A stretch of 64,000 nt of DNA from an uncultured Methylotenera sp. (GTDB lineage Bacteria > Pseudomonadota > Gammaproteobacteria > Burkholderiales > Methylophilaceae), in the NCBI RefSeq assembly GCF_946479685.1, contig NZ_CAMLGS010000002.1, forward strand, positions 37,528 to 101,527, read 5' to 3'. Below the pieces are notes generated by a model. It was not told where the DNA came from, ran no database searches, and was given only the letters and a program-made list of their open reading frames with translations. The position numbers and the translations under genes were made by a program. Shown in pieces: positions 48,100 through 56,804 of the stretch (the stretch's first letter is position 1; each line of letters opens with the position of its first letter).

Positions 48100-49530
48100 T
48101 TACGATAAAGGCTGCGGCATTAACCCCAACACTAGCTCGCCCAGCGTTGACAGCGCAGCTTCGATACGTGCATCCCAGATATGCCCGTAATTCAAGCGCA
48201 CGTAGCTGGTAAAGTGACGCTGCGCAGAAAATATCGGGCCAGGTGCGATGCTGATGCCATTATTGAGCGCTAGCTTGTGCAGCTCTAGTGCGTTCACACC
48301 ATCCGGCAATTTCACCCATAAAAAGTAGCCGCCCTGCGGTAAGGTTAAACAGGTGCCGGCAGGGAAATAACGCTCAATCGCTTCTACGAATTTGATTTGA
48401 TTCACCAGCAAGGCATGGCGCAAGTTACGCAAATGCTTGTCATAGCCACCCTTTTGCAAATACTTGGCAATCGCCACCTGTGCCGGCACCGATGCGGAAA
48501 TTGTAGTAGTTAATTTAAGCCGTGCCACCGCTTTGGCATATCGCCCCGGTGCAACCCAGCCCACGCGGTAGCCAGGCGCCAGACATTTAGAAAATGAGGA
48601 ACAATGCATCACCAAACCTTCGGTATCAAAAGCTTTGGCTGGCATGGGCCGTTTGTCACCAAAGTACAACTCGCCATAAACATCATCTTCAATCAATGGC
48701 AGCTGGTATTTGGTAATAAGCGCCACTAAGGCCTGTTTCTTTTCGTTGGAAAGCAAGCTACCCAATGGGTTTTGAAAGTTAGTCATCAGCCAACAAGCTT
48801 TAGGCTGGTGCTGCACAATGGCACGTTCCATCGCCGCTAAATCAATACCGTCTTTGGGGTGACTAGGGATCTCCACCGCACGCAGGCCTATACGCTCTAT
48901 AGATTGTAACGCCGCATAAAAAGTGGGCGACTCGATAAGCACGGTATCGCCAGGGCGTGCCACCGCCATCAGGCATAGGTTCAATGCTTCCAAGGCACCA
49001 TTGGTCACCACAATTTCATCTGCCGTCACATGCAAACCATCTATCATGTAACGTAAGGCAATTTGGCGCCTGAGGTTCATATCGCCGGCGCTTAGGTTAT
49101 CCACGCTGGCCCAGGGGTCCATAATCTGTACGCTGGAAGCCATGGTCTTGGCAAGGTTAGCCCGCGGAAACAGTAGCGGGCTGGGAAATGCCGAGCCTAA
49201 AGGCACCACGCTTTTTAGCCGAATCGACTCTAGCACCTCAAACACCAGTTCACTCACATCTACCTCGGTAGATTCTAATTGCCCCGGTGTAACCGGCTCT
49301 GGCGAGGATGGAATGCTCAGCGCACCGCTCGTCACAAAATAACCTGAACGCTCACGTGCGCTAATCAGGCCGCGTGCCTCCAGCAGATAATATGCTTCCA
49401 ATACCGTCGCGGCGCTCACATCACGGCTAACACTGGCCTGGCGTACAGAAGGCAGCTTGTCTCCACGGCACAACACCCCTTCTTGAATAGATTGGGCAAT
49501 CGAATTAGCAAGCTGCTCGTAAAGCTTCAT
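48100..49530 (-). CDS. MocR-type transcriptional regulator (GntR winged helix fused to aminotransferase)
   Basis: 476 aa. An N-terminal GntR winged helix (about 3-70, LPSVRQASVSRDVSAATVLEAYYLLEARGLI) is fused to a fold-type I PLP aminotransferase domain. The Schiff-base Lys is in SSFSKCLAPGYRVGW. Other PLP contacts (TNGALEALNL, NFQNPLGSL, EDDVYGEL) are intact. MocR proteins sense PLP or amino-acid-like ligands and activate adjacent genes. It follows cysI-DUF934 on the same strand across a 130-bp gap, so a target is not evident. The gene ends close to the cysI start region, so it is likely a separate unit. Confidence 0.94.
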   Translation of the reverse strand: MKLYEQLANSIAQSIQEGVLCRGDKLPSVRQASVSRDVSAATVLEAYYLLEARGLISARERSGYFVTSGALSIPSSPEPVTPGQLESTEVDVSELVFEVLESIRLKSVVPLGSAFPSPLLFPRANLAKTMASSVQIMDPWASVDNLSAGDMNLRRQIALRYMIDGLHVTADEIVVTNGALEALNLCLMAVARPGDTVLIESPTFYAALQSIERIGLRAVEIPSHPKDGIDLAAMERAIVQHQPKACWLMTNFQNPLGSLLSNEKKQALVALITKYQLPLIEDDVYGELYFGDKRPMPAKAFDTEGLVMHCSSFSKCLAPGYRVGWVAPGRYAKAVARLKLTTTISASVPAQVAIAKYLQKGGYDKHLRNLRHALLVNQIKFVEAIERYFPAGTCLTLPQGGYFLWVKLPDGVNALELHKLALNNGISIAPGPIFSAQRHFTSYVRLNYGHIWDARIEAALSTLGELVLGLMPQPLS

Positions 49531-49876
49531 GGCGCTCCTGTGATATTAACGGTATACAAATGGCATGCTACCTGATGTGCGGTAAATTACCAGCCAAACC
49601 CGGCCGATTACTGATGCAACAACCATGCGTAACTAAGTAGTTTTATGCATTAAATCTCAGGAAAAATATTAAAGCAGCCATAAATAGAAAAATAATTAAA
49701 CTTATAACATACTGAATATATTGATAATTAAATAAATATTGAAATTATTTTAAATATTTTTCAGTTTTACCCTAAAGTATCCAAATTAGCTGCCGTTAAA
49801 GGGGTGTGGGATACGGCAAAATTTAACTTATTTTTTTAACCAATAACAATTTAAGACGCGATTTTAAAGGGCTAAT
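49531..49876. other. AT-rich intergenic stretch between the MocR gene and flaG
   Basis: About 345 bp. The first 130 bp next to the regulator gene are mixed in composition. The part from about 49650 to 49770 is strongly AT-rich with little coding potential. The only confident element is the sigma-28 promoter at 49773-49799. Confidence 0.6.
49773..49799 (+). promoter_or_regulatory. Sigma-28 (FliA) promoter of flaG
   Basis: TAAAGTAT (49773-49780), an 11-bp spacer and GCCGTTAA (49792-49799) match the sigma-28 consensus TAAAGTTT-N11-GCCGATAA at 14 of 16 positions, with the exact spacer. It ends about 77 bp before the flaG start codon, on the right strand. Confidence 0.85.
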
Positions 49877-50257
49877 ATGTTTAATTCTTCAATAGATGGT
49901 TACGGCGGCATCAAAATGCCAATCAGCACGCAACAAACTACGGATACGAAAGCGACGGCTCAAACTAGCAACGCTAACCGCGCTGCCTTAAAATCGGTGG
50001 ACTCGTCTGATAACAGAACCTCAACCGAGGCGAATAAAGACATGTTGACGGCTGCGGTCAATAAATTGAATGAGTTGGTGGCGCCAGCCTTGCAAACAGT
50101 TCAATTCTCGATGGATGAAGAAGCTGGCCGCATGATTGTTAAAGTCATCGACACAGCGACGCAAAAAACCATCAGACAAATCCCCAATGAAGAGGTCTTA
50201 GCCTTCTCAAAAACCTTGGGTAGACTGCAAGGCCTAGTAGTGAGAGAACGCGCTTAA
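49877..50257 (+). CDS. flaG: FlaG family protein
   Basis: 126 aa. The N-terminal 70 residues are low-complexity (Thr, Ala, Ser, Asn) and vary in the family. The C-terminal part (LVAPALQTVQFSMDEEAGRMIVKVIDTATQKTIRQIPNEEVL) is the conserved FlaG block, linked to flagellar filament length and to polar flagella. No flagellin, fliD or other flagellar gene lies around it, so it is an isolated copy. The sigma-28 promoter 77 bp upstream ties it to the motility regulon. Confidence 0.92.
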   Translation: MFNSSIDGYGGIKMPISTQQTTDTKATAQTSNANRAALKSVDSSDNRTSTEANKDMLTAAVNKLNELVAPALQTVQFSMDEEAGRMIVKVIDTATQKTIRQIPNEEVLAFSKTLGRLQGLVVRERA

Positions 50258-50310
50258 TCAGGCTGCGCTTTACCTGTAAAATCAGCGCTTGCTGCATTAA
50301 CCATGAAATA

Positions 50311-50342
50311 AGCATTTGCGGTAATCATTAACCGCAAATGCT
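50311..50342. terminator. Hairpin between convergent flaG and DUF1348 gene
   Basis: A perfect 12-bp stem (50311-50322 with 50331-50342) has an 8-nt loop. It is placed midway between the two convergent stops and likely blocks transcription from both sides, although the T run is weak. Confidence 0.55.
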
Positions 50343-50373
50343 CTATCCCAAATACTGTTTTAACCCAACTCCG

Positions 50374-50853
50374 CTATAAACCCAATTCGCTCAGACTGGC
50401 ATAATCGTCTGGTCTACGCCCGATTGGCCACAAAAACTTACGCTCAGTTTCTTTAATAGGTAAGTCGTTAATGCTGGCATAACGTAACTCCATTAAGCCG
50501 TTGCCATCAAACTGCCAGTTCTCATTACCATAAGAACGGTACCACTGCCCTGAATCATCATGCCACTCATACGCAAAGCGTACCGCGATGCGGTTGTGAT
50601 CATGCGCCCACAATTCCTTAATCAGGCGATAATCTAATTCACGCGCCCATTTACGGGTTAAGAACGCAACAATCTGCTCACGTCCGGTAATAAATTCGGC
50701 TCGATTACGCCACTGGCTATCTGGCGTATATACAAGCGATACCCGCTGCGGGTCACGGCTATTCCAGCCATCTTCTGCCAAACGCACTTTCTGCGCTGCG
50801 GTTTCACGTGTAAAAGGTGGCAACGGTGGCTTTACTTCATTGGCTGCAGACAT
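50374..50853 (-). CDS. DUF1348 / NTF2-like protein
   Basis: 159 aa with a SnoaL/NTF2-like cone fold. Blocks such as [36 protein letters not shown] and [26 protein letters not shown] are the DUF1348 signature. The family has no proven function; members are small cytosolic proteins often found near stress genes. It lies 61 bp after the ABC exporter gene on the same strand. Confidence 0.92.
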   Translation of the reverse strand: MSAANEVKPPLPPFTRETAAQKVRLAEDGWNSRDPQRVSLVYTPDSQWRNRAEFITGREQIVAFLTRKWARELDYRLIKELWAHDHNRIAVRFAYEWHDDSGQWYRSYGNENWQFDGNGLMELRYASINDLPIKETERKFLWPIGRRPDDYASLSELGL

Positions 50854-50914
50854 CTCTTCACTCCTAAAATATAAACATATTTAACATTAATGAAACGAGA
50901 AAAATGCGTAAGTA

Positions 50915-52738
50915 CTACTCCCCCAAAAAGCCGCCGCTTTGGTGCGCCCATAGGGTTGCGTATATGCCGCCTTGCTTAATCAGGGTTTGATGGTCGCCCG
51001 CTTCAACAATCCTGCCTTCATCTAACACAATGAGGCGATCCATCGCGGCAATGGTAGAAAGCCGATGCGCAATAGCGACTACCGTTTTACCTTGCATCAG
51101 GTCATATAGGCTGGCCTGTATTGCTTGCTCCACTTCTGAATCCAGCGCACTGGTAGCTTCATCTAACAGTAAGATTGGTGCGTCTTTTAAAATCACACGC
51201 GCAATCGCAATACGCTGACGTTGGCCGCCAGACAACTTTACACCACGCTCCCCCACATGCGCATCATAACCGGTGCGACCTTTAGCGTCACGCAAGCTCA
51301 GGATAAAGTCATGTGCCTCTGCCCGCTTTGCAGCATCAATCATTTCTTGCTCAGTAGCGGTTGGGCGCCCGTACAGAATATTGTCCCGCACACTGCGGTG
51401 CAGCAATGAAGTATCTTGCGTCACCATTGCAATCTGGCTGCGCAGGCTGTTTTGTGTCACGTCACGCACATCCTGGCCGTCAATCAAGACGCGGCCGCTT
51501 TCTACATCGTAAAAACGTAACAACAAATTCACGATAGTAGATTTGCCTGCGCCAGAGCGCCCTACCAGACCTACTTTTTCACCGGGCTTAATATTCAAAC
51601 TCAAGGCACGTAATACCGAGGTCTGCATTCCGTAAGCAAAATCAACCTGATCGAAGATAATTTCACCAGTACTGATTTTCAATGCCGGAGCGTCTTGTTT
51701 GTCAATAATCTGCTGCGATAAAGAAAGGGTATTGACGCCATCTTGTGCGGTGCCGATATGCTCATAAAGTGAGGTAAGCTCCCACATCACCCAATGCGAA
51801 ATACCATTCAGACGTAACGCCATGGCGGTAGCCGCAGCCACCCCGCCTACACTCACTTCGTTATGCGTCCACAGCCACAGTGCAACACCGGAGGTTGCAA
51901 TCACCAGCAGCATGTTCAAAATATGGTTGGTAAACTCCACACCTGATACATAACGCATTTGTTTATGCACCGTGCCTAAGAACTCGCTCATCGCAGACTT
52001 TGCATAATAGGACTCACGCCCCGCATGTGAGAACAATTTAACCGTACTGATATTGGTATAGGCATCCGTAATGCGCCCGGTCATTAACGAGCGGGCATCG
52101 GCCTGATTTTGTGAAACCTTAGCCAGCCTTGGCACAAAGTAGCTGAGTGAAATCACATAACAAACCACCCACACCAAAAACGGCGCGACCACCATCGCAT
52201 TAAAGTGTCCAACCACTGCCACCATGGTCACGAAGTAAATCACTACGAACACCAGGATATCGGCCACGATAAACCACACATCGCGCACGGCTAGTGCAGT
52301 TTGCATCACCTTTGCAGAAACGCGCCCGGCAAACTCGTCCTGATAAAAACTCATGCTTTGGCCTAGCATTAAGCGGTGAAAGTTCCAGCGTAAACGCATA
52401 GGGAAATTACCCGCTAGAGTTTGGTGTTTAATCAGGGTTTGCACTGCAATCAAAACACCGCTGAAAATCAGTAAACCGGCCAACATCAGCAAATGATTTT
52501 TTTCTGTTTGCCACAGCAGTGCTGGTGAGGTCTTGCTCAGCCAATCCACCACCTTGCCCATCACGGCAAACAACATCGCTTCAAAACCACCAATCATGGC
52601 GGTGAACAATGTCATCACTAAAATAAATGAGCGCGAACCTTTGGTGCACGACCATAAGAATGGCCATAGTGCATTGGGAGGAGGTGAGATTTCTTTTGCA
52701 GGAAAAGGATTTAACAGGTTTTCAAACCAGCGCAGCAT
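50915..52738 (-). CDS. ABC exporter half-transporter (MsbA/multidrug type)
   Basis: 607 aa. An N-terminal six-helix ABC transmembrane domain (about 25-320) is fused to a nucleotide-binding domain with Walker A GRSGAGKSTIVNLLLRF, signature LSGGQRQRIAIAR, Walker B ILLLDEATSALD and the His switch AHRLSTI. It is a homodimeric exporter. The substrate is unknown: lipid A flippase MsbA and multidrug exporters share this form, and I see no specific evidence for either. It lies directly after ispDF. Confidence 0.94.
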   Translation of the reverse strand: MLRWFENLLNPFPAKEISPPPNALWPFLWSCTKGSRSFILVMTLFTAMIGGFEAMLFAVMGKVVDWLSKTSPALLWQTEKNHLLMLAGLLIFSGVLIAVQTLIKHQTLAGNFPMRLRWNFHRLMLGQSMSFYQDEFAGRVSAKVMQTALAVRDVWFIVADILVFVVIYFVTMVAVVGHFNAMVVAPFLVWVVCYVISLSYFVPRLAKVSQNQADARSLMTGRITDAYTNISTVKLFSHAGRESYYAKSAMSEFLGTVHKQMRYVSGVEFTNHILNMLLVIATSGVALWLWTHNEVSVGGVAAATAMALRLNGISHWVMWELTSLYEHIGTAQDGVNTLSLSQQIIDKQDAPALKISTGEIIFDQVDFAYGMQTSVLRALSLNIKPGEKVGLVGRSGAGKSTIVNLLLRFYDVESGRVLIDGQDVRDVTQNSLRSQIAMVTQDTSLLHRSVRDNILYGRPTATEQEMIDAAKRAEAHDFILSLRDAKGRTGYDAHVGERGVKLSGGQRQRIAIARVILKDAPILLLDEATSALDSEVEQAIQASLYDLMQGKTVVAIAHRLSTIAAMDRLIVLDEGRIVEAGDHQTLIKQGGIYATLWAHQSGGFLGE

Positions 52739-52759
52739 AATGACCTTAGACAGATGTGA

Positions 52760-53233
52760 TTAGAGAGGCTGTAGCAGGCAAACAGCTTCTGCTGCGATAC
52801 CTTCACCTCGGCCAGTAAAGCCAAGCTTCTCGGTCGTAGTTGCTTTCACGTTGATTTGAGTGACTTCAACGCCGCAGTCTGCCGCGATATGCACGCACAT
52901 AGCAGCCGTGTGTGGCCCTAACCTAGGCGCCTCACACATCACCGTGGCATCAATATTGCCGACCTCATAGCCACGCTCTCGCACCAGATTCACAACATGT
53001 CTTAGCAACTGACGCGAATCAATACCCTTGTAGCGCATATCGCTAGGAGGAAAATGCTTACCAATATCACCTAGCGCTACCGCGCCCAGCAATGCATCGC
53101 AAATCGCATGCAGCAATACATCCGCATCAGAATGGCCATCTAACCCTTTGTCATGTGGGATATCCACGCCGCCGATAATGCATTTGCGGCCAACTACTAA
53201 AGCATGCACATCAAAGCCATGACCAATTCTCAT
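52760..53233 (-). CDS. ispF: 2-C-methyl-D-erythritol 2,4-cyclodiphosphate synthase
   Basis: 157 aa (E. coli 159). The zinc ligands Asp8 and His10 (GHGFDVHAL) and His42 ([12 protein letters not shown]) are intact, as is the C-terminal [19 protein letters not shown]. It closes the cyclodiphosphate ring in the non-mevalonate isoprenoid pathway. The start overlaps the stop of ispD by 1 bp, so the pair is coupled. Confidence 0.98.
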   Translation of the reverse strand: MRIGHGFDVHALVVGRKCIIGGVDIPHDKGLDGHSDADVLLHAICDALLGAVALGDIGKHFPPSDMRYKGIDSRQLLRHVVNLVRERGYEVGNIDATVMCEAPRLGPHTAAMCVHIAADCGVEVTQINVKATTTEKLGFTGRGEGIAAEAVCLLQPL

Positions 53234-53922
53234 TATGCGATTTCCTTTTGTATTAACACTTCCATCAGTGCCATATCTTGTGGGTAGGTAATTTTCATGT
53301 TTCTTAGTGAGCCCACCACCAGTTTTGGTTCCAACCCCAGCGCTTCTATAGCCTGCGCCTCATCGGTGGGCGCACCATCAAAGTTTTCTAAAGCACGCTT
53401 CAGTAAGCTATAGCGGAACATTTGCGGGGTTTGCGCCTGCCATAAACCATCGCGTGGAATCGTATTTTTGACGCGAGCATCCGCGCTGGATTGCTTTAAG
53501 GTATCGGCCAGCGGTAGCGCCAGTAGCCCACCCACCGCATCTTGCTCTAGGCTATCCAGTAAGGTATTGAGTAAGGCCAACGTTAGCCCTGGTCTTGCAG
53601 CATCGTGCACCAAAATCCAGTCGTTCTCGTCTATCTGCGGCTGTAAGGCAATTAAAGTATTTAACACGGTTTGCGCGCGCGTTTCTCCACCGGTGTAATG
53701 CAACTGCAGCCTGCTATTGGCATCCAGCTCCAAATTACGCCAGAAATAATCCTCTGGGCTTAATGCCACGTTAATGCTGGCAATACGTGGAGAGGCAAAA
53801 AATGTCTGTATGCTGTAAGAAATCATCGGCTTGCCAGACAAAGGCAAGTACTGCTTGGGAATAGCGGTTTCCATCCGGTTACCAATACCTGCTGCGGGGA
53901 TAACAATGTGAAAACGCGCCAT
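53233..53922 (-). CDS. ispD: 2-C-methyl-D-erythritol 4-phosphate cytidylyltransferase
   Basis: 229 aa (E. coli 236). The nucleotide-binding loop [21 protein letters not shown] with the catalytic Arg and Lys starts the protein, and the conserved [12 protein letters not shown] and [11 protein letters not shown] motifs follow. It makes CDP-methylerythritol in the MEP pathway. It is the first gene of the ispD-ispF pair. Confidence 0.98.
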   Translation of the reverse strand: MARFHIVIPAAGIGNRMETAIPKQYLPLSGKPMISYSIQTFFASPRIASINVALSPEDYFWRNLELDANSRLQLHYTGGETRAQTVLNTLIALQPQIDENDWILVHDAARPGLTLALLNTLLDSLEQDAVGGLLALPLADTLKQSSADARVKNTIPRDGLWQAQTPQMFRYSLLKRALENFDGAPTDEAQAIEALGLEPKLVVGSLRNMKITYPQDMALMEVLIQKEIA

Positions 53923-53995
53923 ACTAAGCCATCAATAAATTAAAAATCATGCTTGGATTCTAACATAGCCATCTTGCTGATTTAAAAATAACGCT

Positions 53996-54015
53996 CCACG
54001 CCCCTGTGGGCGTGG
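53996..54015 (-). terminator. Terminator of the second MocR gene
   Basis: CCACGCCC (53996-54003) pairs with GGGCGTGG (54008-54015) over a 4-nt loop. On the minus strand the stem is followed by TTATTTTT, 14 bp after the stop codon of the MocR gene. Confidence 0.8.
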
Positions 54016-54029
54016 CGCCAACACCATAG

Positions 54030-55460
54030 CTAACTAGGCGTGATTGCATCTATCTGCCGCTTTAGGAAATCAAAAATCCTATCATCATCGCAATGTGCCA
54101 CATTAAAACGCAGCCACGAAGATGGCTCTTGATACGGGCGAAATAAATTACCTGGTGCCAGCATGATATTTTCCCGCGTGGCTAGGGTGGCAAGCTCCGC
54201 CGCATTTTTGCCAGCCGGCAACTCCGCCCATACAAACATGCCGCCAACTGGGTCTGCATACAGGGTGAGGCCGCTTTGTTCCAATTGCGCAATCACTTGC
54301 CCGCGCTTTTCCTGCAGGCGTGAACGTACACGCTCTACATGTTTACGGTAGCGCCCTTCTATCAGAATCTGGTACATGACTCGCTGATTAATTTCGGAAG
54401 TAGTCAATCCAGACAACAGCTTTAAATCCAGCAGCCTGGTAGCCAACTCTGGTGCGCAGGCGATAAAACCTACGCGCAGACTGGCGGAGATAGTCTTAGA
54501 GAAACTGCTAATATAGATCACGCGTTTAAGCTGGTCTAAAGTGGCCAGACGTGGCGCGTTACTTGGATGCAAATCCCCGTAGATATCATCCTCTACAATG
54601 TACAGTTGATGTTTTTCTGCCAGTTGTAGAATCTTATGTGCCACAGCCAGACTGGTGCTGGTACCGGTTGGATTATGCAACACCGTGTTGGTGAAAAATA
54701 ATTTAGGCTTAAACTCCTGAATCAATTGCTCCATGCGCACCACATCTGGCCCATCCAGATTACGCGGCACACCAATTAACTTGGCACCCAGCGTTTTTAG
54801 ATAGCCAAACAAAGTGTAATAACCAGGGTCATCTATCAACACAGCATCGCCGGGGCGAATCAAAAGGCGTGCGGCCAAGTCTAGCCCATGCGTAGCTCCG
54901 TTGGTCATAATGACCTGACCCACCTCAGCACTAATGCCTATATCAGACAGATGCTTTTGTACTAGATGCTGGCGTAACGGCAGGTAGCCGCTCACATCAC
55001 CATAGCGCGTTAGAAACTCACCCGGCTTGCGTGACAACTCATGCAAACTTTTCTGTATCACGCCCGCATTTAACCAATCACTCGGTAACCAGCCACATCC
55101 GGGCCTAACCGCGCCCGATATATCCTGAAAGGTATTATGCAGTAGCCACAGTACATCATCGGCCTGCTCCAGGCGGCAAGTGCTGGCTGCGGCAATCTCC
55201 ACCTGCTGCCGTGGTGCCACATAAAAACCGGAGCCGCGGCGCGAAGCCAAGTACCCTAATGCCACTAACCGGTCATAAGCATCCACCACAGTAAAGCGGC
55301 TGACATGATGCATGCTAGCAAAATCACGTATAGAAGGCAGGCGCGCACCAGTGCGTAGCACACGCTCCTCTGTTAAGCGCTTGATGCCTACAACAATCTG
55401 CTCGACCAAGGGCACAGAATCTAACGGGTTTAATGTAAGCAAGGGCTGGGTATCTGGCAT
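54030..55460 (-). CDS. MocR-type transcriptional regulator (GntR winged helix fused to aminotransferase)
   Basis: About 476 aa from the ATG at 55460; the open frame reaches 55508 but the extension is not conserved. The N-terminal winged helix (RLPSIRDFASMHHVSRFTVVDAYDRLVALGYL) is fused to an aminotransferase-like domain, with the PLP Lys in SSFSKTISASLRVGF. Adjacent binding blocks TNGATHGLDLAARLL and FTNTVLHNPTGTS are intact. Upstream are two TGTACA sites 29 bp apart, and divergent genes encode a lipoprotein and a PaiB-like FMN protein, so these are the likely targets. It is not a close copy of the MocR gene at 48100. Confidence 0.93.
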   Translation of the reverse strand: MPDTQPLLTLNPLDSVPLVEQIVVGIKRLTEERVLRTGARLPSIRDFASMHHVSRFTVVDAYDRLVALGYLASRRGSGFYVAPRQQVEIAAASTCRLEQADDVLWLLHNTFQDISGAVRPGCGWLPSDWLNAGVIQKSLHELSRKPGEFLTRYGDVSGYLPLRQHLVQKHLSDIGISAEVGQVIMTNGATHGLDLAARLLIRPGDAVLIDDPGYYTLFGYLKTLGAKLIGVPRNLDGPDVVRMEQLIQEFKPKLFFTNTVLHNPTGTSTSLAVAHKILQLAEKHQLYIVEDDIYGDLHPSNAPRLATLDQLKRVIYISSFSKTISASLRVGFIACAPELATRLLDLKLLSGLTTSEINQRVMYQILIEGRYRKHVERVRSRLQEKRGQVIAQLEQSGLTLYADPVGGMFVWAELPAGKNAAELATLATRENIMLAPGNLFRPYQEPSSWLRFNVAHCDDDRIFDFLKRQIDAITPS

Positions 55461-55472
55461 GGCATATCGACC

Positions 55473-55507
55473 TGTACAGTTATATCTAGTGAATAACAAA
55501 TTGTACA
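55473..55507. promoter_or_regulatory. Two TGTACA sites in the divergent promoter of the MocR gene
   Basis: The palindromic hexamer TGTACA occurs at 55473-55478 and 55502-55507. The spacing of 29 bp is about three helical turns. This fits binding of a dimeric MocR protein to paired sites before its own gene and the divergent lipoprotein gene. Chance is not excluded. Confidence 0.4.
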
Positions 55508-55567
55508 TGTAGTGTAATGGTATAGAAAGCTATAGTGACATTGGTCAATATACGGAACGACGCCCCT

Positions 55568-55855
55568 ATGAGATGCACCATATTAACGGCGAGCTTAATT
55601 TTGTTAGCAGTAGCAGGCTGTACGAAAGAAGTAAAAGCATTAAGCGAAGTGCAAGTAGAGAACGAGATGAAAGTACAGAGCGAAATGAAAGTACAAAGCC
55701 ACCCTTCTACAACTTACACAGCCACACTTCCAAAATATACAGATGAGAAACCGTGCCTGAGCAATCTTGCTGGCGGCTTGGCTGAATGCACGCCTGACTC
55801 AACCAAGCAAAAGCGTTTTGTTTTGGTACGCTCGGTCGCCATTCCAGAAAACTAA
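55568..55855 (+). CDS. Small lipoprotein with an internal hexapeptide repeat
   Basis: 95 aa from the ATG at 55568, which starts a signal peptide with lipobox VAGC (MRCTILTASLILLAVAGC). The mature part begins with three 6-residue units EVQVEN, EMKVQS, EMKVQS, encoded by 18-bp DNA repeats (55646-55699). A C-terminal region (KPCLSNLAGGLAECTPDSTKQ) contains two Cys. I recognise no family. It faces the MocR gene and precedes the PaiB-like gene by 49 bp. Confidence 0.65.
   Translation: MRCTILTASLILLAVAGCTKEVKALSEVQVENEMKVQSEMKVQSHPSTTYTATLPKYTDEKPCLSNLAGGLAECTPDSTKQKRFVLVRSVAIPEN
55646..55699 (+). repeat. Three 18-bp units inside the lipoprotein gene
   Basis: Units at 55646-55663, 55664-55681 and 55682-55699; the last two differ at two bases and encode the same hexapeptide EMKVQS. 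The first is more diverged. Confidence 0.75.
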
Positions 55856-55904
55856 GCAGACGCTGCATACCAGCCAGTACTTTCAAAATACGTAAAGTTG
55901 AGTG

Positions 55905-56531
55905 ATGTATATACCACCGCATTTTGCAGAAAACCTCCCGCAAGCGCTTTTAGATATTATTGCGACCCACCCACTTGGTACATTGGTAACGCATGGCACC
56001 AATGGCCTTGAAGCCAACCACTTACCTTTTGACATTAAGACCAACAAAAGTGGTTACGCCACACTGCTAGCACATGTGGCAAAAGCCAACCCAATTTGGC
56101 GGGAAACCACCAGCAACGATGAGGTATTGGTGATTTTTCGTGGGTTAGATGCATATGTATCACCTAACTGGTACCCCAGCAAACATGAAACTCACCGACA
56201 AGTGCCCACTTGGAACTACCAAGCGGTGCACGTATATGGAAAGATCAAGTTTATAGAAGATGAAAACAGCCTGCGCGCAATGCTTGAACACCTCACACAT
56301 ACACACGAGCATAAAGTACAGCCAGAGTCCCCCTGGAGCATGTCAGATGCTCCACCAGATTACATAGCCGCCATGCTAAAGGCTATTGTAGGCATTGAAA
56401 TTACCATCACCAACATCATAGGCAAATCAAAGCTTAGCCAAAACAAGCATGCTCAAGACAGAACCAACCTCGCAGCAGAACTAGAGCACCGCGGGCACAC
56501 AGCAATCGCCGAAGCCATGCGCAAAAGCTAA
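55905..56531 (+). CDS. PaiB-like FMN-binding protein (negative regulator family)
   Basis: 208 aa. The family start MYIPPHFAE is present, followed by GTLVTHGTNGLEANHLPFDI and the core YVSPNWYPSKHETHRQVPTWNYQAVHVYG. It is an FMN-binding split-barrel, like PaiB of Bacillus and pyridoxamine-phosphate oxidases. PaiB acts as a repressor of sporulation and protease genes in Bacillus; the function in proteobacteria is unknown. I use the ATG at 55905; a GTG lies one codon earlier. Confidence 0.92.
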   Translation: MYIPPHFAENLPQALLDIIATHPLGTLVTHGTNGLEANHLPFDIKTNKSGYATLLAHVAKANPIWRETTSNDEVLVIFRGLDAYVSPNWYPSKHETHRQVPTWNYQAVHVYGKIKFIEDENSLRAMLEHLTHTHEHKVQPESPWSMSDAPPDYIAAMLKAIVGIEITITNIIGKSKLSQNKHAQDRTNLAAELEHRGHTAIAEAMRKS

Positions 56532-56804
56532 GTGAATCTAGGCTGTTTTTAACGCACGTAGATTATGTTCTGGCTTGCCCATAACTTATTAATGCATAAC
56601 TTGGAATTATGAATTCCTGACTATTCCATATGATGAATGTTGTCACTATTAGATAATGCATTTTTCCACATGTAAGTGACTTAACTCTGGCAACTCATTT
56701 TTAAAACCTAACTTCTTATCTTTAAGAATGTTAAGTCTTTTGATGAATCAATACTGGCCAAATCACTCAAGAAAAAGAATTCATCATTTAATTAGGAGTA
56801 GTAA

